10,215 bases of DNA from Propionibacteriaceae bacterium (GTDB lineage Bacteria > Actinomycetota > Actinomycetes > Propionibacteriales > Propionibacteriaceae), in the NCBI GenBank assembly GCA_031254155.1, contig JAIRVA010000057.1:1-10215 (forward strand), written 5' to 3'. The notes beneath the pieces were generated by a model. It was not told the origin of the DNA and did no database searches. It was given only the letters and a program-made list of their open reading frames with translations. A program made the translations under genes and the position numbers. Below are positions 1-6,656 of the stretch, one piece after another (the stretch's first letter is position 1; every line of letters begins with the position of its first letter).

Positions 1-323
1 CAGTAACTCGCCAGGATGTCCGGCTTGTGCACTGGGGGAGAGGCGATCCCGAGCGCCCGCAGGGGCTCGGCAAACCCATCCGTTTCGACGGTGCCGGCCC
101 CCGCGATGGACAGCACGACCGCGTCGATGTCGGCCCCGGTCAGGCCGGCCTGCGTGAGTGCCGTCACCGTCGTGTGCGCGACGGCGGCCGAAGCGGACGA
201 CCAGCCGGCCGACACCGGGTTGCCGCTGCCACCCGTCGCCAACCCCAGACACCGCCCGCCCGATTCGACGACCACGCAGCGGGTGGACGTACCCCCGCCG
301 TCGACTGCGACGACCCGGGCCAC
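1..323 (-). CDS. BadF/BadG-family sugar kinase (N-acetylglucosamine kinase-like), N-terminal part, cut by window edge
   Basis: Only the first 107 codons are in the window; the gene runs off the left edge. I translated it by hand from a GTG at 323-321, whose G is the last base of the upstream permease stop (TAGTG, 1-bp overlap). An AGGGA sits about 10 nt upstream. Residues 8-15 read DGGGTSTR, the phosphate-1 motif of the ASKHA kinase fold. Residues 31-35 (GGSGN) match the conserved Gly-Gly-x-Gly-Asn of BadF/BadG/BcrA/BcrD proteins, and a later SIAGAG matches the family's LAGAG strand-turn. Relatives include eukaryotic NagK and clostridial MurK, which phosphorylate GlcNAc or MurNAc with ATP. 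As the last visible gene of a sugar-import operon, it probably phosphorylates the imported sugar in the cytoplasm. The family is secure; the substrate is inferred from neighbours. The catalytic Asp and the sugar-binding half lie outside the window. Confidence 0.86.
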   Translation of the reverse strand, partial: MARVVAVDGGGTSTRCVVVESGGRCLGLATGGSGNPVSAGWSSASAAVAHTTVTALTQAGLTGADIDAVVLSIAGAGTVETDGFAEPLRALGIASPPVHKPDILASY

Positions 324-1177
324 TAGCGGAACGTCCCTTGCGTCACGGAACCCTGTAGCTGGCGCTGGAACAGGACGTAGACGGCGAACACCGGTAGGAC
401 GGTGATGACGGCGGCCGCGAACAGCGATCCGAAGTCAACCGCGTACCCCGCCTTCGACGCGAACCCGGCCATCGCCTGGCTCAGGACGTTGTTCTCCTTC
501 TTGGAGTTCAGGACGACCGGCAGGAGGTACTGGTTCCACAACCCGACGAAGTTCATGATCGCGACCGAGGCCATGCCCGGCGACGCCATCGGCAGCATCA
601 CGGAGAAGAAGGTCCGCCATTCGCCCGCGCCGTCGACGGTCGCCGCTTCGTAAATGTCGTGCGGCAACTGCCGGAAGAACGAGTAGAGGAAAAACATCGT
701 GAACGGCAGCGCGAACGTCACGTAGACAACGATCAGGCCGGGCAGTGTGTTGAGCAGCTTCATGTTCTGCAGGATGAAGAACAACGGTACGATGGCGAGG
801 AAGATCGGAAACATCATCGCGATCAGCATGATGTTGTAGATCAGCTTGTTGCCGAGGAATTTGAACCGCGCCAGGACGTACGCGAGCATCGCGCCCAGCA
901 CCATCACCAGGAGGACCGAGCAGCCGACGACGACGACCGTGTTGAAGAAGAACCGGCCGATCCCCGCGCCGTTCCAGGCGTTGGCGTAGTTCTCCCAGTG
1001 GAGTTGGCCGGGCAGGCCGAACGGGTTGGAGAGGATCTCCTTGGTGGTCTTGAGGCTCGACAGAATCGTCCACAGGAAGGGGGCGATGACGACGATGGTC
1101 CAGATCGTCAGCAAGACGTGGGACAGTGTGGCGATGAAGGTGTCGCCCCTGGTGGTTTGGGTACGGCGGTGGCTCAT
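323..1177 (-). CDS. CUT1 sugar ABC transporter permease, MalG/NgcG type
   Basis: This 284-residue inner-membrane permease has the usual length for the second permease of CUT1 importers. Six hydrophobic segments are visible at about 17-38, 76-102, 113-137, 146-168, 203-222 and 250-271. The cytoplasmic EAA loop, which docks on the ATPase, starts at residue 177 (EAATVDGAGEWRTFF, with the invariant Gly) and is followed by LP. The C-terminus (QRQLQGSVTQGTFR) is the Q-rich tail typical of MalG-type subunits. The ATG at 1177 overlaps the stop of the preceding permease by ATGA and has a GAGGG upstream, so the two are probably translationally coupled, giving a 1:1 heterodimer. The closest context match is NgcG of N-acetylglucosamine/chitobiose importers, but permease sequence alone does not fix the substrate, so I give no symbol. 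Confidence 0.93.
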   Translation of the reverse strand: MSHRRTQTTRGDTFIATLSHVLLTIWTIVVIAPFLWTILSSLKTTKEILSNPFGLPGQLHWENYANAWNGAGIGRFFFNTVVVVGCSVLLVMVLGAMLAYVLARFKFLGNKLIYNIMLIAMMFPIFLAIVPLFFILQNMKLLNTLPGLIVVYVTFALPFTMFFLYSFFRQLPHDIYEAATVDGAGEWRTFFSVMLPMASPGMASVAIMNFVGLWNQYLLPVVLNSKKENNVLSQAMAGFASKAGYAVDFGSLFAAAVITVLPVFAVYVLFQRQLQGSVTQGTFR

Positions 1178-2169
1178 GACGCCCTCATTCCATCATCTTT
1201 GCCCCTCAGCAGGCGGAAAACTACGAAGATAACGCCCGCGTACGCCATGGTCACCGCGGCCAGGACGACGCCGATGGCGGTCGCGTAGCCGAAGTTGCCG
1301 CCCTTGAACGCCTCCATGTAGAGGTTCTGCGACATCGTGAGCGTCGAGAAGTCCGGCCCGCCCTGGGGGTTCAGGGCCTGCATGTAGACGAACGCGTCGA
1401 TGGCGGCGAGTCCCAGGTAGATGTACGCCGTGCGGACCGTGTCAGCGATCTGCGGCAGGGTGATTGCGATGGCCGTCCGGAAACGACCGGCGCCGTCGAT
1501 ACGGGCCGCCTCGTACGTCTCCGCCGGGATGCCCTTGATCGCGGCGACGAACAAGACGGTGTAGAAGCCGACGAAGCTCCAGACGATGACGAACATCGAC
1601 GACGGCATCGCGGTCGACACCTGGCCGATCCAGGCGAAGCCCTGGAACTGCTTGAACCCGATCGCCTTGAGGACGCCGTTGAGCAGGCCGCGGCTGGGAT
1701 CGTACACCTGCGCCCAGATCAGGCCGACGACGATGGCGGGGACGGTGTACGGGAAAAACGACACCACGCGGTGGATCCCCCCGCCCTTGAGGCCCTCGAC
1801 CCGGCCGATGCTGCGCCCGCCGGTCGTCACCACGGCGGCGATCGCGAACGACAAGACCAGTGTGATGGTGGGTACCACGACGACCAGCAGGGCCGAGTTG
1901 CGCATCGAGATCAGGAACTTGGTGTCGGAGAACATCTGGACGTAGTTCCTGAACCCGACAAAGTCCATGGTTGCGGAGAAGCCGCGCCAGTTGGTCATGC
2001 CGTAGTACAGGGCCTGGACCATCGGGCTCAGCTCGAAGATCACGAAGAGGGCCACCGGTACGACGAGGAAGACCGCCAGGAAGCTGACGCGGTCGAAGGT
2101 CGCCCGGCGGCGCAGCCGGGCAACCCGTCTTGAGAAAGACAGGCTGCCCGGCGCCGCGTGGTGTGCCAT
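1174..2169 (-). CDS. CUT1 sugar ABC transporter permease, MalF/NgcF type
   Basis: This 331-residue permease is the first of the pair. It has a basic cytoplasmic N-terminus (SRRVARLRRR, residues 13-22), then hydrophobic segments at about 28-50, 91-115, 135-155, 190-212, 245-265 and 295-319. The EAA loop begins at residue 220 (EAARIDGAGRFRTAIAITLP), with the Gly conserved for ATPase contact. It should form the transmembrane channel with the downstream permease and receive sugar from the lipoprotein encoded just upstream. The start is ATG at 2169, 21 bp after the binding-protein stop, with a weak AGGG about 9 nt upstream. No nucleotide-binding subunit is encoded beside it. In Actinobacteria such systems commonly share the MsiK ATPase. 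Family assignment is firm; amino-sugar specificity is inferred from the operon. Confidence 0.93.
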   Translation of the reverse strand: MAHHAAPGSLSFSRRVARLRRRATFDRVSFLAVFLVVPVALFVIFELSPMVQALYYGMTNWRGFSATMDFVGFRNYVQMFSDTKFLISMRNSALLVVVVPTITLVLSFAIAAVVTTGGRSIGRVEGLKGGGIHRVVSFFPYTVPAIVVGLIWAQVYDPSRGLLNGVLKAIGFKQFQGFAWIGQVSTAMPSSMFVIVWSFVGFYTVLFVAAIKGIPAETYEAARIDGAGRFRTAIAITLPQIADTVRTAYIYLGLAAIDAFVYMQALNPQGGPDFSTLTMSQNLYMEAFKGGNFGYATAIGVVLAAVTMAYAGVIFVVFRLLRGKDDGMRAS

Positions 2170-2190
2170 AGCGAAGTGACCCTGGCTAGG

Positions 2191-3612
2191 TCAGACGTTC
2201 CACGTCATCTTGGGGATGTCCGTGTTGGCGGCGGCCTTGGCGTTGAGGTCTTCCTCGCCCTTGATCAGGTCGTCAACCGACTTCTCGCCGGAGAGGAAGG
2301 AGTTCCACAAGACAAGCGAGTCGGTCGCGATGCCGTAGTAGTTGTCGTAGTTGGTGGCCGCCCAGGTGAAGGTGTTGTCACCGGAGGTCTCCAGCAGGGC
2401 CGAGGTCGACGCGAGGGCGGTCGAACCGAAGCCATCGGCGGGGACGGTGTCCTTGACGATGGTCGGGGCGAGCCGGCTCTTGGCGAAGTTGGACGCCGCT
2501 TCCTTCGACAGCATGGCCCGCATGAGTTCCTGCGCGCCCGCGACGTTGGCACCCTGGGCCGGCAGGACGAAGTTCTCCGACGCCCCGGCGTCGACCGCCG
2601 CGAACGGTACTTTCGCCGTGGCCTCATCAAGGACGAGGGCCGGCCAGGCGGTCATCTTGAAGTTGTCCGCAGTCGCCTTGGCCATCTCGTTCTCGATCCA
2701 AGAGCCGGTGAAGTACATCAGGGCCTTCTGGTCGTTCGACCACTGCGCCTGGGCCTGGGTGAACTGGGTACCCGCGCCGCCCGGGATGAAGCAACCCTTG
2801 TCAACGACGGCCTTGAACTTGTCCAGGACGGCCTTCATGGTCGGATCCGACCAGGCGCCCGGCTTGAGGTTGATGATGTTCTGGGTGACATCCGAGCCGC
2901 CCTGTTTGTTGGCCGAGTCCATGGCGAGGTACTTCCAGTAGCTGGCCGCCTCCTTGCCCCAGGTGAACAGGTAGAGATCCTTGGCCTTCGCCTGGTCGCA
3001 CAGCGTCAGGGCGTCGTCCCACGTCTTCGGCGGGGTCCAGCCGTTGGCGTCGAACAGCGACTGCGAGTAGTAGAACGCCCACACCGTCATCACGTACGGC
3101 ATCACGAGGAACCTGCCGTCGTAGGTACCGGTCTCCTTGACGCCAGAAAGGACCGCGTCCTTGATGGGCACACCCTCGTAGGTGTTGGCGGCCCACAGGT
3201 TGTCCCACGTCGCCAGCTGCGAGATGATCGAGGTCATCGGGATCGTCTGGGCGCCCTGGTTGTCCAGCAGGTCCGGCGGGTTGCCGCCGACGAAGCGCGG
3301 CTGCATCTCGGCGGAGATCTCCGTGGACGCGGTGACGTTGACCGTCACCCCGGGGAACTTCTTCTGCAGGACCTGGCCGGCGAAGTCGACGTAGTCGGTC
3401 TTGTACCCGCCGTCGAAGACGACCGCGTCGATCACACTGCCGTCCTTCAGGCCGAACGGGTTGTCCGCCGACGCGGTCACACTGCTGCTCGCCGCCGCGC
3501 TCGCCGAGTCGGTTCCGGACGGGGCTGGCGAGGCGCACGACGACACTGCCCCGAGGGCGAGTAACGCGGCGACTGCGGCCGCGATGTACCTACGGCTGAC
3601 TAGTTGTGCCAT
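2191..3612 (-). CDS. Sugar ABC transporter solute-binding lipoprotein, NgcE-like
   Basis: This 473-residue extracellular binding protein is anchored by lipid. Residues 1-26 form a lipoprotein signal: RR at 7-8, a hydrophobic core (AAAVAALLALGAV), and the lipobox VSSC with the lipidated Cys at 26. A Ser/Ala/Thr-rich linker follows, then a long type 1 periplasmic-binding domain with many aromatics (for example VWAFYYS, SYWKYLAM, YFTGSWIENE, NYDNYYG), as expected for sugar stacking. SRRYIAA could also act as a Tat signal. I chose ATG 3612 because AAGGA lies 7 nt upstream and the signal peptide starts well there. An in-frame ATG at 3651 overlaps the upstream stop but would prefix 13 charged residues. 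It is the CUT1 receptor for the two permeases downstream. Length and operon context suggest the NgcE group (GlcNAc/chitobiose), but other oligosaccharides are possible. Confidence 0.92.
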   Translation of the reverse strand: MAQLVSRRYIAAAVAALLALGAVSSCASPAPSGTDSASAAASSSVTASADNPFGLKDGSVIDAVVFDGGYKTDYVDFAGQVLQKKFPGVTVNVTASTEISAEMQPRFVGGNPPDLLDNQGAQTIPMTSIISQLATWDNLWAANTYEGVPIKDAVLSGVKETGTYDGRFLVMPYVMTVWAFYYSQSLFDANGWTPPKTWDDALTLCDQAKAKDLYLFTWGKEAASYWKYLAMDSANKQGGSDVTQNIINLKPGAWSDPTMKAVLDKFKAVVDKGCFIPGGAGTQFTQAQAQWSNDQKALMYFTGSWIENEMAKATADNFKMTAWPALVLDEATAKVPFAAVDAGASENFVLPAQGANVAGAQELMRAMLSKEAASNFAKSRLAPTIVKDTVPADGFGSTALASTSALLETSGDNTFTWAATNYDNYYGIATDSLVLWNSFLSGEKSVDDLIKGEEDLNAKAAANTDIPKMTWNV

Positions 3613-3633
3613 AGTTGTTTCCTTTCTTCTTTT
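3613..3633 (-). promoter_or_regulatory. Strong ribosome-binding site and A/G-rich leader of the binding-protein gene
   Basis: On the minus strand the 21 nt before ATG 3612 are almost all purine except near the start. They contain AGAAGAAAGGAAACAACT, with the AAGGA core 7 nt before the ATG. This is a markedly AT-rich patch in otherwise very GC-rich DNA, so it should be unstructured in the mRNA and load ribosomes well. It decides the start codon, and it suits the need for more binding protein than permease. Confidence 0.75.
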
Positions 3634-3647
3634 GGGTCTGACCTGCG

Positions 3648-4454
3648 TCATTGGATCATCAGGCCTTGGGTGTGGGTGAGGCGCGCCCGGATCTCGTCGA
3701 GGTGGGCGAACGGTTTGATGCGGACTCCGAACTGGTCTTCGAGGCCGCGGTTGTGCTCGTCGCCGCCGGGGACGTTGGCGGAGACGTAGAGGGGTGGGCG
3801 GAGACCTTCCGCTTCCAGCTTGGCCGCCGTACCAACGGTCAGGAGTTGGGCGAGGTACGCGGCGGTGATGGACGACACGGCCCCCATGGCGATGCCGGAC
3901 GGCGAGTCAAGTGTGGCGTCGCCGTACGGGGCGAGGTTGTCGAGGACGACGTCGGCGACCTCGAATAACCGCTTGCCACTGGGGTGTTTCGACGCGACAC
4001 CGCGGCTGTGGACGAGGCTGGTGACGGCGATGACGGGGTGGCCCTCCCGCTGGGCCCGCAGGGCCAGGCCGACGGTCGAGCCGTTCGCGCCCGAGTTGGA
4101 GGCGATGAGGAAGGCGTCGGCCGGCCGGATGTCGTAGAGGTCGTACAGCTGGTCGGCGACCGTGTGGTCGCGTTCGAGTTCCGGGCTCTCGAGCGCGTCG
4201 AGCGGCCGGACCCCCAGCAGGACGAGGTCTTGCAGTCGCAGGGCGTGTGTCGGGATGAAACCGCCTGCCCGCCCGGCGATCTCCATCGCGAAGGCCGCGC
4301 TGTGCCCGGTGCCGAAAGCCTGGAGGACGCCGTCGTGCGCGAGCGATGTCGCGAGGATGGTGATCGCCTGGTCTAGGCCGCCGTCAGCGGCGAAGGCGTG
4401 CAGGGTCTGCAGCCGGGTCGTGATCTCGGTGTCAAAGCGGTCGAGGTCGGTCAT
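3648..4454 (-). CDS. SIS-domain phosphosugar-binding protein (UPF0309/COG4821 type)
   Basis: This 268-residue cytoplasmic protein has a single SIS (sugar isomerase) fold. The first phosphosugar loop is FGTGHS (47-52), followed by EIAGRAGGFIP. The second is SNSGANGS (119-126), then an IAVTSLVHSR strand-loop (142-151), SGKRLFEVADVVLDN (159-173), and the conserved C-terminal SANVPGGDEHN (225-235). That motif order is characteristic of the UPF0309 group, whose reaction is not established. SIS relatives isomerise, deaminate or cleave ethers of sugar phosphates (GlmS, NagB-II/AgaS, MurQ). The start is ATG 4454, overlapping the preceding stop as ATGA, with a near-perfect AAGGAG 6 nt upstream; longer in-frame starts would run into the upstream gene. 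In this operon it probably acts on the sugar phosphate made by the downstream kinase. Fold is certain, reaction is not. Confidence 0.9.
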   Translation of the reverse strand: MTDLDRFDTEITTRLQTLHAFAADGGLDQAITILATSLAHDGVLQAFGTGHSAAFAMEIAGRAGGFIPTHALRLQDLVLLGVRPLDALESPELERDHTVADQLYDLYDIRPADAFLIASNSGANGSTVGLALRAQREGHPVIAVTSLVHSRGVASKHPSGKRLFEVADVVLDNLAPYGDATLDSPSGIAMGAVSSITAAYLAQLLTVGTAAKLEAEGLRPPLYVSANVPGGDEHNRGLEDQFGVRIKPFAHLDEIRARLTHTQGLMIQ

Positions 4455-6427
4455 GAGTTCTCCTTCGTCACCATGCGGAAGTTCCAGATGTCCGGTAGCC
4501 GCGCCCCGCGGGCCCGCCACGCGGCGACCAGGGGGCTCATCGGCGCGCCGGGCAGCGCGGTTTGCAGCCGGTCCCACAGGTCGGCCAGATAGTCGTCGCC
4601 TTCACGGACAGTGGCGATTTCGGGCAGCGGGGTGAGTGTCGCGAGGGCCCGTTCGAGTTCGCCCGCGTCCAGGGCAGCCGCCGCCTCGGCGACGCGGACG
4701 CGCGGTTCGGTCCGGAGGGTGGGCGGCAGCCCGTCGATGAGGGTGAGGGTGGCGAGTGGGTTCTGGTCTGGCAAGGCGAGCCGTTCGAGGAGGATGTCGA
4801 GGTTGTCCGGGGCGAGGGTACCCGCTTCGGCGTAGGCTCTCGCGGCTGCGGCGGCGTCACCGGTCGCCTGGGCGGCGACACCAAGGTTCCGCCACGCCCA
4901 CGGGTTCGGGGCCGCGGTGAGCGACGCCGTCCACGCGGCCCGGGCGCCGTCGGCGTCACCCGCGTGCCAGCGGATGTCCCCGAGGTGCAGCAGCGCCCGC
5001 CAACTGCCGTCGGCGACGAGCAGCGGTACCCAGCCCGGCGAGCGTTGGAACGACGCCGGTGGCCCAAGCGGGTCGGCGGCGGGGAAGGCCCCGCGACGAA
5101 GGAGCGCGACCCAGGGCTGCTGGTCGGTACCCAGCGTGTCATCGCCGAAGGGGGTGGTCGTGAGGTCGAGGGAGTCATCACCCGCCGCCTCGCGCCGGAG
5201 GCGTTCGAGGGCGCCCCAGCCCGAGCCGTGATGCGCGAGCGCCGTCACCGGCCGGCCCGCGTACTGTTCGCCGGTCGCCTCGGCGCGGGCGAACCACGCG
5301 TCGGGCTGCGTGGCCGCGATCGCCTGCTCGACGCACGTCCGGGCGGTGATCCAGTCGGCGGCCGCGGCGGCCGGGTCGACGTCGAGCGGTCCATAGGTCT
5401 CGACCCAGCTGACACGGTGTCTGGCACTCAGCTCGACGTGTTCCATCTGGGTACGGGCCAGGCCCGCCTGGATTTCGAGGTACGCCCCGCCGAGCGGGGA
5501 AAGCCAGCGTTGCCACTGGGAGCCGCCCGGCCCGGAGCCCCACAGGAACAGCTTGCGGCCCTCGAGGACGGCGGACGATGTCTGGACGAGGCCGTGGCCC
5601 GACGCCCCGACCGCCGCGATCCACGGGCGGGCGGCCTGGCGGAGGTCAAAGAAGTAGTCGACCGAGTCGGTGGTGTGGGCCGGCCAGGTGATGTCGTACC
5701 GCGGGTTGCCCACCGGCACGAGCCGCATCTCGCGGCTGAAACCGAACTTCCAGGCGGTGTCCGCCGGGACGATGGTCCGGACGTCGTCGGTCTGTGGGAC
5801 GGCGATGGTCGACCACCAGTAGGTGTCGACCGGGTCAGGGTTGGGGTTGTGGATCTCCGGACGGACGCACAACAGGCCGGTCTCGTCGTCGAACCACGCG
5901 TCGAGCCGGTACACGCACTCGCGCAGCCGGTCGAACTCCCAGAGGCGGAGGCCGGGGCCGGCCGGCCCGTCGATGCGCGCCGCGTGCAGGGGCGAGCAGG
6001 AGAGGACGGTGTGGCCGATGAGGCCGACGTTCCACTCGACGCCGCCGGGGAACCAGGCGTCCCGGATGGCGAGGTTGCCGTACTGGATCGCGCTGTTCGA
6101 ATAGAGCAACTCGCGACCGGTCTGGAGGTCGACCAACGACCACAGCCGGCCGCCCAGGCCGAGCAGGAAGGTGGCGCGGAGGCGCTCGCCCTCAAGGATC
6201 GCCACCTCGTGGCGGGTGTTCGTGAGGACCCGGTCGTACCCGGACTGCCGGGCGAACGGCAGGACCGTGGCGAGCGCACCCCGCCGGAAGCCCTCCGCCA
6301 TGCGCGGATCGGGGTCGACTGCGGTAAACTCAGCCTGCACCGGCGGGTGCAGCATGGGCACCGTTGCCGTCGGCCCCAGAGTCGCCGTCGGCCACTCCAG
6401 TTGCGCGAATGTCAGTGAGCTGGACAT
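4451..6427 (-). CDS. DUF5107 domain protein with C-terminal TPR repeats
   Basis: This is the first gene of the sugar operon, 658 residues, with no signal peptide, so cytoplasmic. Residues about 50-350 match the DUF5107 type: LGGRLWSL (91-98), then RELLYSNSAIQYGNLAIRDA and WFPGGVEWNVG (125-135), and ETGLLCVRPEIHNPNP (182-197). They are rich in Trp and resemble the beta-sandwich of sugar mutarotase-like proteins. A helical part follows, with at least two TPR units around 475-545 (LLHLGDIRWHAGDADGARAAW, then WAWRNLGVAAQATGD). The tail PDIWNFRM (645-652) looks like the conserved end of the family. ATG 6427 is preferred because AAGGGA sits 5-6 nt upstream; an in-frame start at 6565 would lie upstream of the promoter. 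The function of DUF5107 is unknown. Its repeated company with sugar importers suggests carbohydrate binding or epimerisation, which is inference. Confidence 0.87.
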   Translation of the reverse strand: MSSSLTFAQLEWPTATLGPTATVPMLHPPVQAEFTAVDPDPRMAEGFRRGALATVLPFARQSGYDRVLTNTRHEVAILEGERLRATFLLGLGGRLWSLVDLQTGRELLYSNSAIQYGNLAIRDAWFPGGVEWNVGLIGHTVLSCSPLHAARIDGPAGPGLRLWEFDRLRECVYRLDAWFDDETGLLCVRPEIHNPNPDPVDTYWWSTIAVPQTDDVRTIVPADTAWKFGFSREMRLVPVGNPRYDITWPAHTTDSVDYFFDLRQAARPWIAAVGASGHGLVQTSSAVLEGRKLFLWGSGPGGSQWQRWLSPLGGAYLEIQAGLARTQMEHVELSARHRVSWVETYGPLDVDPAAAAADWITARTCVEQAIAATQPDAWFARAEATGEQYAGRPVTALAHHGSGWGALERLRREAAGDDSLDLTTTPFGDDTLGTDQQPWVALLRRGAFPAADPLGPPASFQRSPGWVPLLVADGSWRALLHLGDIRWHAGDADGARAAWTASLTAAPNPWAWRNLGVAAQATGDAAAAARAYAEAGTLAPDNLDILLERLALPDQNPLATLTLIDGLPPTLRTEPRVRVAEAAAALDAGELERALATLTPLPEIATVREGDDYLADLWDRLQTALPGAPMSPLVAAWRARGARLPDIWNFRMVTKENS

Positions 6428-6488
6428 GTTTTCCCTTGCCCGGTTGGTACGTACGTGTCGGTGTCGTAAGCCATCGGGTGGCCGAAGG

Positions 6489-6504
6489 CCCGCGGCGTCG
6501 CGGG
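6489..6504 (-). other. Short GC hairpin in the leader of the sugar operon
   Basis: CCCGCG and CGCGGG form a perfect 6-bp stem with a 4-nt loop (GCGT on the plus strand). If transcription starts about 7 nt after the -10 box at 6537-6532, this hairpin lies inside the roughly 100-nt leader, about 60 nt before the DUF5107 start. There is no U-run after it, so it is not an intrinsic terminator. It may only be chance in GC-rich DNA. Confidence 0.35.
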
Positions 6505-6507
6505 GCG

Positions 6508-6542
6508 GTCTAGCGTCGTTGGCATGAGGCGAGTCTAGCATC
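6508..6542. repeat. Two direct copies of GTCTAGCRTC 25 bp apart, candidate operator
   Basis: GTCTAGCGTC at 6508-6517 and GTCTAGCATC at 6533-6542 are identical at 9 of 10 bases and start 25 bp apart. The second covers the proposed -10 box, and the first lies just inside the transcript. The left part (GGTCTAG) resembles half of the DasR operator known from Streptomyces amino-sugar genes (AGTGGTCTAGACCACT), but the other half does not match. Repressor binding here would block transcription; the binder is unknown. Confidence 0.4.
6532..6537 (-). promoter_or_regulatory. Probable -10 box of the sugar operon promoter
   Basis: The minus strand reads TGCTAGACT, an extended -10 (TG-n-TAGACT). No good -35 hexamer stands 16-18 nt upstream, so an activator or the extended -10 may carry recognition. 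A start near 6525 would give a leader of roughly 100 nt before the DUF5107 ATG. The second TAGAC copy at 6513-6509 is an alternative but fits less well (TAGACC). Confidence 0.45.
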
Positions 6543-6581
6543 TGCTGTGGGGGAGTGCGGGGCATTGTGGCCGGGACAAGT

Positions 6582-6594
6582 GATGATCCTCATC
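6582..6594. repeat. Small perfect palindrome between divergent promoters
   Basis: GATGA-TCC-TCATC is a perfect inverted repeat with 5-bp arms, and GTGATG recurs at 6599-6604. It lies upstream of both proposed promoters (about 45 bp from the operon -10 and 30 bp from the methyltransferase -35), a suitable place for a shared activator. The arms are short, so this is tentative. Confidence 0.3.
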
Positions 6595-6622
6595 CTGGGT
6601 GATGTGGTCAGGCGAAGACACG

Positions 6623-6649
6623 TTCACACTCGACTCCTCAGACTACGAT
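6623..6649 (+). promoter_or_regulatory. Promoter of the methyltransferase gene, probably leaderless
   Basis: TACGAT at 6644-6649 is a good -10 box, and TTCACA at 6623-6628 is a possible -35 with a short 15-nt spacer. The GTG start codon begins at 6657, 7 nt after the -10, which is where RNA synthesis would start. No Shine-Dalgarno sequence precedes the GTG. Together this indicates a leaderless mRNA. Confidence 0.6.
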
Positions 6650-6656
6650 TGATCAG

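Noticed and set aside
4562..6418. Long plus-strand open frame opposite the DUF5107 gene
   Set aside because: It is Arg/Gly/Val-rich with no fold or motif, a typical mirror of GC-rich codons. The minus frame carries the DUF5107 and TPR motifs.
6447..6456. GTACGTACGT self-complementary run in the operon leader
   Set aside because: It is a short alternating purine-pyrimidine palindrome, GTAC is frequent throughout this window, and there is no second copy near it.
6510..6526. Full DasR operator at the sugar operon promoter
   Set aside because: Only the GGTCTAG half matches the published consensus and the right half does not, so I kept it as a candidate repeat rather than calling a DasR site.
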